Shown: positions 45,976 through 54,797 of the stretch, piece by piece
Position numbering within the stretch: position 1 is the first letter of the stretch
Layout: every line of letters begins with the position of its first letter
Assembly (NCBI RefSeq): GCF_000772705.2
Contig: NZ_JSBW02000041.1
Location: 62,001 to 126,000 of the forward strand
DNA from: Xanthomonas vasicola
GTDB taxonomy: Bacteria > Pseudomonadota > Gammaproteobacteria > Xanthomonadales > Xanthomonadaceae
Direction of reading: 5' to 3'
DNA: 64,000 nucleotides
Translations under genes and position numbers: made by a program
The notes under the pieces: generated by a model
Seen by the model: the letters and a program-made list of their open reading frames with translations, nothing else
What the model was told of the DNA's origin: nothing
The model's database searches: none

Positions 45976-47238
45976 TTAGGAGCGACTTGCTGTTTCCGCG
46001 CTCGGCGTCTGCGCTGCATGCTGCCAGCCCTCCATCAGCAGATTGGCCAGCACCACCGGATCGTGGTCGAAGTGATGCCCACCCGGGCGTGCCAGCACCT
46101 GCACGCCGCGTGCGCGAAGTTCCGGGCACAGCGTGTCTTTTTCTTCGTCGCCGTAGATGCATTGCAGGCGGTGCGCGTCCAGCGACTGAATGGCCGGCTC
46201 CACATCGCGCTCGGCATCGTTATGCCAGCCCAGCCAGCCACCAACGCGCACCTTGAAGTCAGCCTCGTGGCCGAGGCCAAGCAGGCTGACGAATTGCACC
46301 GAGGCGCGTTGCTGCGGCGAAAGTTCCGGATACGCGAACGGCAACACATCGGCGCCGAACGAATAGCCAACCAAGGCGACGTGCTGGATGTGCCAACGCT
46401 CGCGATAGCTGGCGATCACCCGGTCCAGATCTGCGCCCACTTGCTGCGGCGTGCGGCTGCCCCAGAAGTAGCGCAGGCTGTTCCAGCCCACCACCGACAC
46501 GCCCTGCTGCTGCAGCTGCGCGGCAATGCCTTTATCCAGTTCGCGCCAGCCGCCATCGCCGGAGAGCATCACCACCAGACGGTCGCTGCCGGGCGCGTGC
46601 AGTTCTACGAGCGGCAAATCGCCCAGGCCTTGCGACTGCGCAGCCAGGAAGTGGCCGCGTGTGGCCGCGGCGATCTGCATCGGGCTGGAGTCGTCGGCCA
46701 GATCGTCCAGGAAACCCTCACTGGCATTGGGCATATCACGCGAGCACGCCAGGCCTGGATCCTTGGTACCAGCATCAGCGACCACCGCGCCGCCCAGCAC
46801 GTCGGGCGCGGCCGAGGCCACTGCCTGGCGCGCCAGGACTGCGCCGTCGCCTTGCCCCACCAACACCGGCGGCATGAACGCATCGACATGCTCGGCGCGC
46901 AACAATTTCTTGCCCAGTCGCTCCGCATCGTCGGCCAGCGAACTACAGGCGACCTGGTGCGAGCGCGCGCGTTCGCGGTACTTGGCGGTATCGACCACCG
47001 CGACCAGCGCGCCATCGTTGCTCAGCGTATCGGCCAGCCGCTGACTTTCCTCGGGATGGCCGCTGTCGGGCAGCAAGATCACCATTGCCTTGGGCGTGCC
47101 TTCCGGGCGAATAACTTCGACCGAACCGTAATGCCCGGCGGTATTACTGTCCTGCAAATGCCGCGCCACGGCGTAGCCGCTGCCGCCAATCAGCAAAATC
47201 GCTATGACCCAACGAAACATCTTGATCCCCATGCCCAT
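45976..47238 (-). CDS. VirJ/AcvB-family virulence factor-like hydrolase
   Basis: About 420 residues. An N-terminal signal-anchor (MFRWVIAILLIGGSGYAVAR) is followed by two alpha/beta-hydrolase-like halves, the AcvB pattern. The first half includes PKAMVILLPDSGHPEESQRL. The second is VirJ-like, with VVMLSGDGGWRELDKGIAAQ, GWNSLRYFWGSRTPQQVGAD, the nucleophile elbow VALVGYSFGADVLPFAYPEL and the final His in RPGGHHFDHDP. In Agrobacterium, AcvB hydrolyses lysyl-phosphatidylglycerol and is needed for virulence. The usual partner (an lpiA/MprF-type synthase) is not beside it here. The start is one of several close ATGs (47238, 47232, 47220). It is probably periplasmic. Confidence 0.85.
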   Translation of the reverse strand: MGMGIKMFRWVIAILLIGGSGYAVARHLQDSNTAGHYGSVEVIRPEGTPKAMVILLPDSGHPEESQRLADTLSNDGALVAVVDTAKYRERARSHQVACSSLADDAERLGKKLLRAEHVDAFMPPVLVGQGDGAVLARQAVASAAPDVLGGAVVADAGTKDPGLACSRDMPNASEGFLDDLADDSSPMQIAAATRGHFLAAQSQGLGDLPLVELHAPGSDRLVVMLSGDGGWRELDKGIAAQLQQQGVSVVGWNSLRYFWGSRTPQQVGADLDRVIASYRERWHIQHVALVGYSFGADVLPFAYPELSPQQRASVQFVSLLGLGHEADFKVRVGGWLGWHNDAERDVEPAIQSLDAHRLQCIYGDEEKDTLCPELRARGVQVLARPGGHHFDHDPVVLANLLMEGWQHAAQTPSAETASRS

Positions 47239-47746
47239 CACGGCGTCCCCTCATGCGGTGGCAATTTGACCACAGCAGACACGGCCGGCTTCGTCGTGAT
47301 GCGCCCGCTGTTCGTCCCCGTTAAGCCAGCTGAACAAAGTATATCGGGCGTAACGGCGTTGCTAGCGATCCATAGTCTGCAAGTGTGCTCTACAACGCGC
47401 ATGAAACGGCAGGACTACCGCATCACAAACTCCTCGGTCTTGGTCGGTCTTTCAGCACCGTCGTCGATTGGCTGTACAGAGAATCCAACCGCCGTCCGCA
47501 AGCGCCCCCAAAAATCCTTGTAAAAACGCAGCGTGCTTCCAGCAGTGTTCGCTCGTGATGCGGCACAGAGGCCTGGCTCGCTTAGCCTGCGTCTACCCGT
47601 CCCTCTGTCGGAGCGAAGACGCTCTCGTATTGCTTTACCTGGATCGCGCTGTCGATCCGAGAAGCGCACTTAGCGGCTAAACAGCAAGCCGAGTGCAGCG
47701 GTCACACAAGGCACGATCGCCGCGCCGCACGCCATGTCAGATTCAG
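47239..47746. other. Intergenic region, no convincing gene
   Basis: About 500 bases between the VirJ-like gene start and the SUMF1-type gene stop, both on the minus strand. Short frames exist but none has recognisable content. The right side contains CCCCCAAAAATCCTTG and other low-complexity bits. It should hold the promoter of the VirJ-like gene. Confidence 0.5.
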
Positions 47747-49720
47747 TCAAATTCCACGCGCCACCCTGAAGCCAATACGCGCACTGGTGGTGTCCGAATC
47801 CTGCGACTGCCGCCACGCCGCACGTGTCTGTTGCGGCGAATTGGCCCAGCTGCCGCCGCGGATCATGCGCTGGCGGCAGCCCGGGTTGAACCAGGCAGCG
47901 CCATCGGCCGGCGCACGGCGATAGCTGGCGTGCCAGCAATCGGCCACCCATTCGCTCAGGTTGCCGCCCATGTCGTGCAGACCCCAGGCGTTGGCGCGAA
48001 AGCTGCCCACCGGCGCCGGGCCCCAGAAGCCGTCGCCGTAGCCGACAAACCCATTGTTCCAGCGCCGGCCGCTGCGCGAGACGTCGTTGCCGCCGGTGAA
48101 ATTGCCGGCATCGGCCGGGGGCGAGCCCGCATTGCCCCACGGATAGCGTCCGGTAGTACCGGCGCGCACGGCATATTCGAACTCGGCCTCGCTGGGCACG
48201 TGGTAATGGCGGCCGGTCTGTTCCGAAAGCCAGGATGCATACGCTTCGGCATCGCGAATGCTCACGTGCATCACCGGGCTATTGGGTGCGGCCTGCGCGC
48301 CGTTGTAATCGGATTGCCAATCCACGCCGCTGCGGCGGATGAAGTTACCGCTGCGCTCGTCGTACACCACCGAATGCCCGCGCCGGGTGGCACGTGGGCG
48401 CGCACCGGTGGCCTCGACGAACTGACGGAACTCGGCGACCGTGACCTCGGTGATCGACAACGCAAAGCCGCGCGCGAAGCGCACGTAATGGGCAGGGCGC
48501 TCGTTGTCGGATGCGCCCGGTTCAGCATCGCCGGCGCCCATCTGAAACGCGCCATGCGGCACCACAATCATCTGGGGGCCACGCCCACCGACCTTGAGCC
48601 CGTCCGTGAACACCTGTCCGGGACGGAAGCTGCCGTAGTGCGTGGCCAGCTCCAGGCGGCGGCGCAGATCGCCGGCCACCGGATCGCCGGGGTCGGCGAT
48701 GCGCAGCACTTCGGCAAGTTTTTCGCCGGCCGCCTTGAGCCCGCGCGGCGAATTCAGATCGTGCAGACCGGCATCGTGCAATGCGGCGATCTGCGCGCGG
48801 CGCAGACGCTCCACCCGCGCGCGCGCATCGGCAATAGTGGGCGCATGCTCGCGCACCTGCCCTCCCATCTGCAGCCAGTAACGTGCACCAATGAAGTCGC
48901 TTGCCTGTGCCGCCTGTTCGGCGCGCTCCAGCAGGCCGCTTTCCACGGCGGCCAGGCCTTGGCGGGTGCGCGGGTTGTCGGGGGCCAGTTGCGCGGCATC
49001 ACGGAAATTCACCAGTGCGCCGTTGCCGTCTTCCCCGAGCCGTCCACCGCGCAGGTCTTCTTCGCCGGCGCGGTTGAACGCCAGCACGCGCTGCGCGGTT
49101 TCCACCTCGCGTTGCAGGGCACGCACCTTTGGGTCTTGCGGTGCGAGGGCGAGCGCGACAAAGGCCACCTCCCGCGCTTGCTCCAGCGCATCGTCCTGTT
49201 GTTCGGTCTGTTCGATCAACGCCGCGCCGCGTTCGAGCAACCGGCGGCGTGCCTGCTCCAGGCCGCGGCGGCTGGTCGCGTCCTTGCCGCCGGCACGCTG
49301 CTGAATCGCCAGGTACAACGGGATCGCATCGTCAGCGTCGCGATACAGGCGGCCTTCCTGCAATGCCTGGTCGGCGCGCTTGCGCACTTGCGCCAACGGC
49401 TCATCGCCCAACTCCACCGCAGGCGGCTGCCATTGCGCCACGGTCTCGGCGGACTCTTCGCCCCCGATGGAAACGTTCGGCTTGCTCGGCGCGGCGACCG
49501 CAGGTGCCGGTTGTGGCGCAACCGCGGGCACTGGTGTCGGTGTGCGCGAACAAGCGCACGTGCTGAGAGCGGCTAACAACACGTAGCAAGCAGTCGGCAG
49601 GCGGGCGTTGCTGCCGCCCAGGACCCGGAGTGTCCGAGTGGTAGCTGCCAATTCCGGGCACCGGCCGCGCCCGCCTGGTAGCTGCGCAGTCGTTTTGCCA
49701 GCCGCTCTCAGCACGACCAT
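47747..49720 (-). CDS. SUMF1/formylglycine-generating-enzyme-like lipoprotein with helical repeat region
   Basis: A protein of roughly 600-657 residues. After a signal segment with a possible lipobox (CYVLLAALSTCACSRTP) comes a proline-rich stretch, then about 270 residues of predicted helical, TPR-like sequence (LVNFRDAAQLAPDNPRTRQG is typical). The C-terminal sulfatase-modifying-factor (FGE-sulfatase) domain has MIVVPHGAFQMGAGDAEP, ITEVTVAEFRQFVEATGARP, LPSEAEFEYA-like VPSEAEFEYAVRAGT, GLHDMGGNLSEWVADCW and MIRGGSWANSP. The two redox cysteines of true FGE are not clearly present, so it may be a non-catalytic member. The start is uncertain because a dispersed repeat (49568-49711) covers the 5' end. 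Confidence 0.8.
   Translation of the reverse strand: MVVLRAAGKTTAQLPGGRGRCPELAATTRTLRVLGGSNARLPTACYVLLAALSTCACSRTPTPVPAVAPQPAPAVAAPSKPNVSIGGEESAETVAQWQPPAVELGDEPLAQVRKRADQALQEGRLYRDADDAIPLYLAIQQRAGGKDATSRRGLEQARRRLLERGAALIEQTEQQDDALEQAREVAFVALALAPQDPKVRALQREVETAQRVLAFNRAGEEDLRGGRLGEDGNGALVNFRDAAQLAPDNPRTRQGLAAVESGLLERAEQAAQASDFIGARYWLQMGGQVREHAPTIADARARVERLRRAQIAALHDAGLHDLNSPRGLKAAGEKLAEVLRIADPGDPVAGDLRRRLELATHYGSFRPGQVFTDGLKVGGRGPQMIVVPHGAFQMGAGDAEPGASDNERPAHYVRFARGFALSITEVTVAEFRQFVEATGARPRATRRGHSVVYDERSGNFIRRSGVDWQSDYNGAQAAPNSPVMHVSIRDAEAYASWLSEQTGRHYHVPSEAEFEYAVRAGTTGRYPWGNAGSPPADAGNFTGGNDVSRSGRRWNNGFVGYGDGFWGPAPVGSFRANAWGLHDMGGNLSEWVADCWHASYRRAPADGAAWFNPGCRQRMIRGGSWANSPQQTRAAWRQSQDSDTTSARIGFRVARGI
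49568..49711 (-). repeat. Dispersed inverted-repeat-bounded element, copy C
   Basis: The third copy. On this strand it carries GACTGCGCAGCTACCAGGCG, GGCGCGGCCGGTGCCCGGAA, and at its end CTACGTGTTGTTAGCCGCT, matching copy A closely. It covers the 5' end of the SUMF1-type gene and encodes the signal-peptide start CYVLLAAL. Confidence 0.75.
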
Positions 49721-49853
49721 TGCCCACGCTGCAATCCGGTCACCGCACTCACCCACCACCTGCTCCTTCCAGTGCTCTGCCGCACGACAGGCGATCGCGA
49801 CGTTAGGCTATTCTGCGCGTTCTGCGCAAACCCTTGCTGTCGACGGAAATCAC

Positions 49854-50945
49854 GTGCCCCATTGGATTACCCACCCCTCCGAGCTGACCGACCGCCTGCA
49901 GGCAGCGCGCCCGTCGCGCATCGGCCTGGATACCGAATTCATTCGCGAACGCACCTACTGGCCGCAACTGGCGCTGGTGCAGATGGCCATCGGCGAGGAG
50001 ATCCTGCTGATCGACCCGCTGATTCCCGGCATGAACGAGGCGCTCAAGGAGTGGCTGACCGCCACCGACATCGTCAAGGTGATGCATAGCGCCAGCGAAG
50101 ACCTGGTCACCTTCAAATGTGCGTGTGGTGTGTTGCCGCGACCGTTGTTCGACACCCAGATCGCCGCGGCGCTGGCCGGTGTCGGCGGCGGCATGGGCTA
50201 CCAGAAACTGGTGCAGGAAGTGACCGGCACCTTGCTGACCAAGGGCGAGACGCGCTCAGACTGGATGCGCCGCCCGCTGTCGCCGTCGCAGCTGGAATAC
50301 GCCGCCGACGACGTGCGCTTTCTGTTCGCGATCCACGACGAACTCACCCGCCGCCTCACCGAGCAGGACCGCCTGGGCTGGCTGGCCGAAGATGCCGAAC
50401 GCCTGCTGGCCACGGTGGAGCACGACGATGGCGAACGTTGGCCGCATGTGAGCCTGCGCACTGCGCAATTCCTGGAGCCGGCGGCGCAACGGCGGCTGTT
50501 ACGCCTGCTGCGTTGGCGCGACCTGCAGGCGCGTCAGAGTGATCGCCCGCGCAGCTGGATTCTGGACAACGAACTGGCCAGCCAATTGGCGCGGTTTCCA
50601 CCCACCGATCCGGATGCCTTGCTGCGCCAGTTCGATAAATTTCCCAAGGCACCGCACAAGCTCGCCAATGCGGTGTGGGACGCGCTCAACACGCCACTGC
50701 CCGACGAAGAGCATGCGCCACTTGCCCAAGCCGCCACCGATGGCAACAAGGCCGTGCTCAAGCGTTTGCAGGACACCGTGGCGCAGCGCAGCCGCGAACT
50801 CGGCCTGCCGGATGGTCTATTGGCCTCACGCAGGCACCTGGAAACCTTGATCGAACAGCGCAGCTGGCCCGCGGCGCTAGGCCAGTGGCGGCGTGCGGTG
50901 CTGGAAGCGCAGGTGATGCCGCTGCTGGAAGAATCCGCGGCGTAG
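49854..50945 (+). CDS. rnd: Ribonuclease D
   Basis: RNase D trims the 3' ends of tRNAs and other small RNAs. With the GTG start at 49854 the protein is 363 residues, matching RNase D. The DEDD exonuclease core shows IGLDTEFIRERTYWPQLALV, VMHSASEDLVTFKCACGV, FDTQIAAALAG and LEYAADDVRFLFAIHDELTR. The two HRDC domains lie in the second half. A longer frame upstream (to 49608) runs through the dispersed repeat and is not used. A clear terminator follows. Confidence 0.94.
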   Translation: MPHWITHPSELTDRLQAARPSRIGLDTEFIRERTYWPQLALVQMAIGEEILLIDPLIPGMNEALKEWLTATDIVKVMHSASEDLVTFKCACGVLPRPLFDTQIAAALAGVGGGMGYQKLVQEVTGTLLTKGETRSDWMRRPLSPSQLEYAADDVRFLFAIHDELTRRLTEQDRLGWLAEDAERLLATVEHDDGERWPHVSLRTAQFLEPAAQRRLLRLLRWRDLQARQSDRPRSWILDNELASQLARFPPTDPDALLRQFDKFPKAPHKLANAVWDALNTPLPDEEHAPLAQAATDGNKAVLKRLQDTVAQRSRELGLPDGLLASRRHLETLIEQRSWPAALGQWRRAVLEAQVMPLLEESAA

Positions 50946-50967
50946 GCTTGCTAGCGGTTTGACACGT

Positions 50968-50993
50968 AAGCCCGCAGCCAAGCGGGCTTTTTT
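50968..50993 (+). terminator. Intrinsic terminator after rnd
   Basis: AAGCCCGC pairs with GCGGGCTT around a 6-base loop and is followed directly by a T run. It begins 23 bases past the rnd stop and is the clearest intrinsic terminator in the window. Confidence 0.92.
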
Positions 50994-51022
50994 GTTGGCT
51001 TGCGCGGCAGCGGCGTCAGGCT

Positions 51023-53653
51023 TCAATCCTCATCTTGCTCCGCCCAACGCGCCAGGTTCTGCTGGATGCGGTCCATGTCTGCCCACGGGTCCTTGCGACG
51101 GCGGCGCAGCTTCTCCGGCACATCGCGCAAGGTAAACGCGTCGGCGCGTTGTAGCTTGGACAAGTCCGACCACGGCAGCGGCAGCGCGACTGGCGCACCC
51201 GGGCGGCCACGCAACGAGTAGGACGCCACCGCGGTGGCACCACGGCCGTTGCGCAGATAGTCGACGAAGATGCGCTTGTTGCGCAGGCTTTTGGTAGCAG
51301 TGGCGATAAACCGCTGCGGCTCCGCCTGCGCCAAGGCATCAGCAAACCCTTTGGCGAATCGCTTGGTCACTTCCCAATCACAACCGGGGTTCAAGGGCAC
51401 CACCACGTGCAGGCCCTTGCCGCCGGAGACGCGCAAGAACGATTCCAGCTCAAGCTGCGCCAGCAGCTTGCGAATATCGTTTGCTGCACGTTTGACCTCG
51501 GAAAACGGCACATCCGGGCCGGGATCGAGATCGAACACCACACGGTCGGCAACATCCGGTCGGTCGGCGTGCGAGCCCCAGGGATGGAATTCCAGCGCAT
51601 TGAATTGCACCAGTTCCAGCAAGCCGGGCGCATCTTCGACAACAAGGTAGTACGCGTTGGTGCCGGTCTCTTCGGTCAGCTTGACCGAGCTCACGCGCTC
51701 GAGGCCGGCCGTGTGGTGTTTCTGGAAAAAACACGGTTTTTCCGCGCCGCTCGGGCAGCGGATGATCGACAGCGGCCGGCCTACGATCTGCGGCAACAGG
51801 TGATCCATCACCGCCTGGTAGTAGTCCCACACGTCGCGCTTTGTCGCGCGGATATCGGGATAGATCAGCTTGGTCGGGCTGGACAGCGTCGGCATCGCGT
51901 CCGCAGCGGGTGCGGCAACTGCCGATTTGCGCGTGGCAGCCGCTGCGGCGCGCGTTGCTGCACGCTTTGGTGCCTGAGTGGTCACAGTCCTGGCATTTTT
52001 CGCACCACGCTTTGGCGAACGCTTGGCCGAAGGCGTTGCAGCCGCGCCATCTGCCGCATCGCTGTCGGAAAGATCGGCAATGCGCTTATCCGGGCGCAGC
52101 GCCTTGAACGATGCCTGCCGCAGCAACTTTTGCCCACCGATGCCGCGGTAGAACACTTCCACCACGAAGCGTGGCGCAAACCAGGTGGCGCCGCGCAAGT
52201 CGGTGTCGTCGGTGGGAACGTGCGCAGTGGGTTTACGGTCACCACCACCCTCCAACTGCTGGGTGACTTCGCGCATCAAGGCATCGGAAAAGCCGGACCC
52301 AACGCGGCCCACGTACAACCAGCCATGTACCGGGTCCGGCGTGGCCAATAACAGCGAGCCAAAGCCACTGCGGCTGCCCTTGGGCGCGGTATAGCCGACC
52401 ACCGCATATTCCTGGCTTGCCAGCTGCTTGGTCTTGCGCCAATCGTCGCTGCGCCCGTCGCGATAGGGGCGATCGGCACGTTTGGAAATGATGCCTTCGA
52501 AATGTTGCTCGCCGGCGACCTGGAATGCCTCGGTGCCATCGCCTTCCACATGTGAGCTGTAGGCCAGATGCGTGCTGGACGCCGCCTCAAGCACTTGCTG
52601 CAACAAGTGCTTGCGCTCGCGCAGCGGCGCCTCGCGAATGTCCACGCCGTCCACGTGCAGCAAATCGAACACCGCCAGTGCCAGCGGCATTTGGCGTTCG
52701 CCAGACAGGGCGGCCTGCAGCAGGTTGAAGTCTTCTTTGGTGCCGCGTCCGGCAATCAATTCGCCATCGATCTGCGCGCTGCGCAGGCCCAGCGACCGGA
52801 TTGCATCGGCAATCTCCGGCGTCTTGTCGGTCCACTCCAGCGCATTGCGCGACCACAGCCGCACCTTGCCTGCGGTGACCGTTGCCAGGATGCGGTAACC
52901 GTCCCATTTGATTTCATGCAGCCACTGCGCGCCTTCGGGCGGGGACTGGCCCAGCTTGGCCAGCTGCGGCGCAAATGCGGCATCTTCCATCTCGGCACGC
53001 CGTGCATTGGTCAGCGCCAGCGCCTTCTTCGCCCAGCCGCCGCGCTTTTTCGCGGCCGGCAGCGGCACCGTCTTCAGCGTTTTTCGCTGGGGCTTGCCCG
53101 CGCCTGCGCGGCGCACATCCTCCGCGGGCGCGGCAGCGACATCGGCCAGCAGATCGTCTGCTTCCAGCCTGCCCGCATAGGCATCGTCCTCCTTGAATAG
53201 CAGCCACTGCGGCTGCCGCGCCGGCTTGCTGGAGCGCACCAGATGCCAGCCGCCCTTGAGCTTGTTGCCGAACAATTCGAAGCGCAGATGTCCCTTGGCC
53301 AGCTGCGCTTCCGCATCGCCCGTGGTCGCCCACACGCCATGGTCGAACTGCGCCACATGCCCGCCGCCGTATTCGCCTTTGGGAATCTCGCCCTCGAAGC
53401 TCGCGTAGTCGACCGGGTGATCTTCGACCTCCACTGCCATGCGCTTGACCTTGGGGTCGTAGCTTGGCCCCTTCGGTACCGCCCAGCTCTTGAGTGCATC
53501 GCCAACCTGCAGGCGGAAGTCGTAGTGGCGGCGACTGGCGTGGTGCAACTGCACGACGAAGATCGCGCGCCGCCCTTGCGGCAGGGCCTTGCCCGGCTCT
53601 GGCTCACGGGTCTTGTCGAAGCTGCGCTTGCGGCGGTACTCGCTCAGGCTCAT
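51023..53653 (-). CDS. ligD: Multifunctional ATP-dependent DNA ligase LigD
   Basis: LigD seals double-strand breaks in bacterial non-homologous end joining together with Ku. The 876-residue protein has, in order, a 3'-phosphoesterase domain (about 20-190; FVVQLHHASRRHYDFRLQ, PVDYASFEGEIPKGEYGGG), the ATP-dependent ligase (about 225-530; nucleophile Lys in HEIKWDGYRI, then IDGELIAGRG and EGIISKRADRPY) and a primase-like polymerase (about 605-876; VVFDLDPGPDVPF, FLRVSGGKGLHVVVPL). Two Ala/Lys-rich linkers join them. This PE-LIG-POL order is seen in several proteobacteria. No ku gene is in the window. GGGAAGG precedes the start. Confidence 0.96.
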   Translation of the reverse strand: MSLSEYRRKRSFDKTREPEPGKALPQGRRAIFVVQLHHASRRHYDFRLQVGDALKSWAVPKGPSYDPKVKRMAVEVEDHPVDYASFEGEIPKGEYGGGHVAQFDHGVWATTGDAEAQLAKGHLRFELFGNKLKGGWHLVRSSKPARQPQWLLFKEDDAYAGRLEADDLLADVAAAPAEDVRRAGAGKPQRKTLKTVPLPAAKKRGGWAKKALALTNARRAEMEDAAFAPQLAKLGQSPPEGAQWLHEIKWDGYRILATVTAGKVRLWSRNALEWTDKTPEIADAIRSLGLRSAQIDGELIAGRGTKEDFNLLQAALSGERQMPLALAVFDLLHVDGVDIREAPLRERKHLLQQVLEAASSTHLAYSSHVEGDGTEAFQVAGEQHFEGIISKRADRPYRDGRSDDWRKTKQLASQEYAVVGYTAPKGSRSGFGSLLLATPDPVHGWLYVGRVGSGFSDALMREVTQQLEGGGDRKPTAHVPTDDTDLRGATWFAPRFVVEVFYRGIGGQKLLRQASFKALRPDKRIADLSDSDAADGAAATPSAKRSPKRGAKNARTVTTQAPKRAATRAAAAATRKSAVAAPAADAMPTLSSPTKLIYPDIRATKRDVWDYYQAVMDHLLPQIVGRPLSIIRCPSGAEKPCFFQKHHTAGLERVSSVKLTEETGTNAYYLVVEDAPGLLELVQFNALEFHPWGSHADRPDVADRVVFDLDPGPDVPFSEVKRAANDIRKLLAQLELESFLRVSGGKGLHVVVPLNPGCDWEVTKRFAKGFADALAQAEPQRFIATATKSLRNKRIFVDYLRNGRGATAVASYSLRGRPGAPVALPLPWSDLSKLQRADAFTLRDVPEKLRRRRKDPWADMDRIQQNLARWAEQDED

Positions 53654-53668
53654 GGCAAACCTTCCCGC

Positions 53669-53845
53669 TTATTTGCCCAAGTGCTGACGCACGCTGGCAG
53701 CGGCCGGGCCAACCTTCTGCACGGCGGCGCGTAACTCCTCGGCGCTGACGCCCAGGGTCTTGGTCCAGTACTGCAGCTCGTAGGGTTCATTGACGTTGAT
53801 GCGGTCGCGGTCTGGCGAGCCAACGTTACGTTTGTCGTCACTCAT
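53669..53845 (-). CDS. DUF3606 domain protein
   Basis: A 58-residue protein, MSDDKRNVGSPDRDRINVNE, then YELQYWTKTLGVSAEELRAA, ending RQHLGK. The pattern PDRxRINVNEPYELxYWxKxLGVS is that of the small DUF3606 family, of unknown function and often found near stress and DNA-repair genes. The start at 53845 gives the whole family domain. It ends only 15 bases before ligD on the same strand, so the two are probably co-transcribed. Confidence 0.85.
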   Translation of the reverse strand: MSDDKRNVGSPDRDRINVNEPYELQYWTKTLGVSAEELRAAVQKVGPAAASVRQHLGK

Positions 53846-54065
53846 TGCATGCTCCTGTATCGTCATTGTCGGGTCTGCTAACGTCAGCCTGTGGCCAAGT
53901 AGCGCCTGTAGCGACAATGCGAAAGCGCTTGAACAGGCGTCGTGAAAGGCCCGTTCACGCTGTGTGCAAACCCCTGTTCCATAACGGCCGCCCCCGGGCC
54001 ACATGCCATAATGCCGCGCGCCCTTCGGGCAGCGTGTCCACTCTTTATTCCGAGGCCATACCTCT

Positions 54066-54467
54066 GTGAGCAATACCTCTTCGAAACTGGATTCCATCGC
54101 GCAAGCCAAAGCCAAGCTGCTGGACGAACTGCAGAAGCTGGAAGAACAGGAGAAAACCGAGCGCGCGAGCGAGGCATCCTCTGCGCATGCCACCATCGTC
54201 TCGCTGCTCGAACAGTTCGCCGGTCACTTCAACACCAAGCAGCGCAACGACATTGCCGCCTACTTGGGCACCACCGCTGCCCGCAAGGAAGTGGTCAAGA
54301 GCGGCCGCAGCGAAGTGAAGCCCAAGTACGAGCTGCCGCACACCGGCGAAACCTGGTCCGGCCGTGGCCGCACCCCGAAGGCCTTCGCTGCCTGGGAAGG
54401 TTCGGTGTCGTACAAGGAATGGAAGGCAAAGAACCCGGACCTCAAGTTCCCGCTGGTTCGCGAGTAA
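54066..54467 (+). CDS. H-NS family nucleoid-associated protein
   Basis: A 133-residue DNA-binding protein. The N-terminal half (about 1-60) is a charged coiled coil for oligomerisation (AKAKLLDELQKLEEQEKTER). The C-terminal half has the H-NS DNA-binding signature, YELPHTGETWSGRGRTPKAF, with the conserved loop GRGR. Such proteins silence AT-rich and horizontally acquired DNA, and in Xanthomonas some members affect virulence gene expression. The start is GTG at 54066, since MSNTSSKLDSIAQAKAK is a natural beginning; the ribosome binding site is weak. It is transcribed away from the DUF3606/ligD pair. Confidence 0.9.
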   Translation: MSNTSSKLDSIAQAKAKLLDELQKLEEQEKTERASEASSAHATIVSLLEQFAGHFNTKQRNDIAAYLGTTAARKEVVKSGRSEVKPKYELPHTGETWSGRGRTPKAFAAWEGSVSYKEWKAKNPDLKFPLVRE

Positions 54468-54557
54468 GACCAAGGCCCACATGACTGCAGCGTTGCACGG
54501 TCGGCTGCGTCCTTCGCTTGGCGAACCGCGCAGCTTGTGGGTAGAATCGAAGCACGT

Positions 54558-54633
54558 GGGGCGGTAGCTCAGCTGGGAGAGCGTCGCGTTCGCATCGCGA
54601 AGGTCGAGGGTTCGATCCCCTTCCGCTCCACCA
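54558..54633 (+). tRNA. tRNA-Ala (anticodon CGC)
   Basis: A complete 76-base cloverleaf with encoded CCA. The acceptor stem GGGGCGG pairs with CCGCTCC and includes the G3-U70 wobble pair that identifies alanine tRNAs. The D arm is GCTC-AGCTGGGA-GAGC. The anticodon stem TCGCG/CGCGA encloses TTCGCAT, placing CGC at 34-36. The T arm is GAGGG-TTCGATC-CCCTT. It reads GCG codons. A long hairpin follows it. Confidence 0.97.
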
Positions 54634-54641
54634 TTGCATCA

Positions 54642-54686
54642 AACGCACGAGCCCTGGAAACGTCATGTTTCCGGGGCTCGTGCGTT
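54642..54686 (+). terminator. Long hairpin after tRNA-Ala
   Basis: AACGCACGAGCCC and GGGCTCGTGCGTT pair over 13 bp and continue with TGGAAAC/GTTTCCG to a stem of 20 pairs with one G-U, around a 5-base loop. It starts nine bases past the CCA end. No T run follows. It is likely the transcript end or a processing signal of the tRNA. Confidence 0.7.
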
Positions 54687-54797
54687 ACTGGAGGGCGCTG
54701 CTGGGCGAAGAGCTGTGCAAGGCAACTGGTCGCCGTGGCGCCGGGATCACATCGCGCGCGCTAACGTTCGGCTTCACTCCAACGGTGGATCCAGACC

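Noticed and set aside
47693-49576. Plus-strand frame of 627 codons opposite the SUMF1-type gene
   Set aside because: The minus-strand product has clear FGE-sulfatase motifs; the plus frame shows none.
54558-54700. tRNA-Ala as an attachment site for an integrated element
   Set aside because: No integrase gene, no direct repeat of the tRNA 3' end and no composition change are seen downstream within the window.
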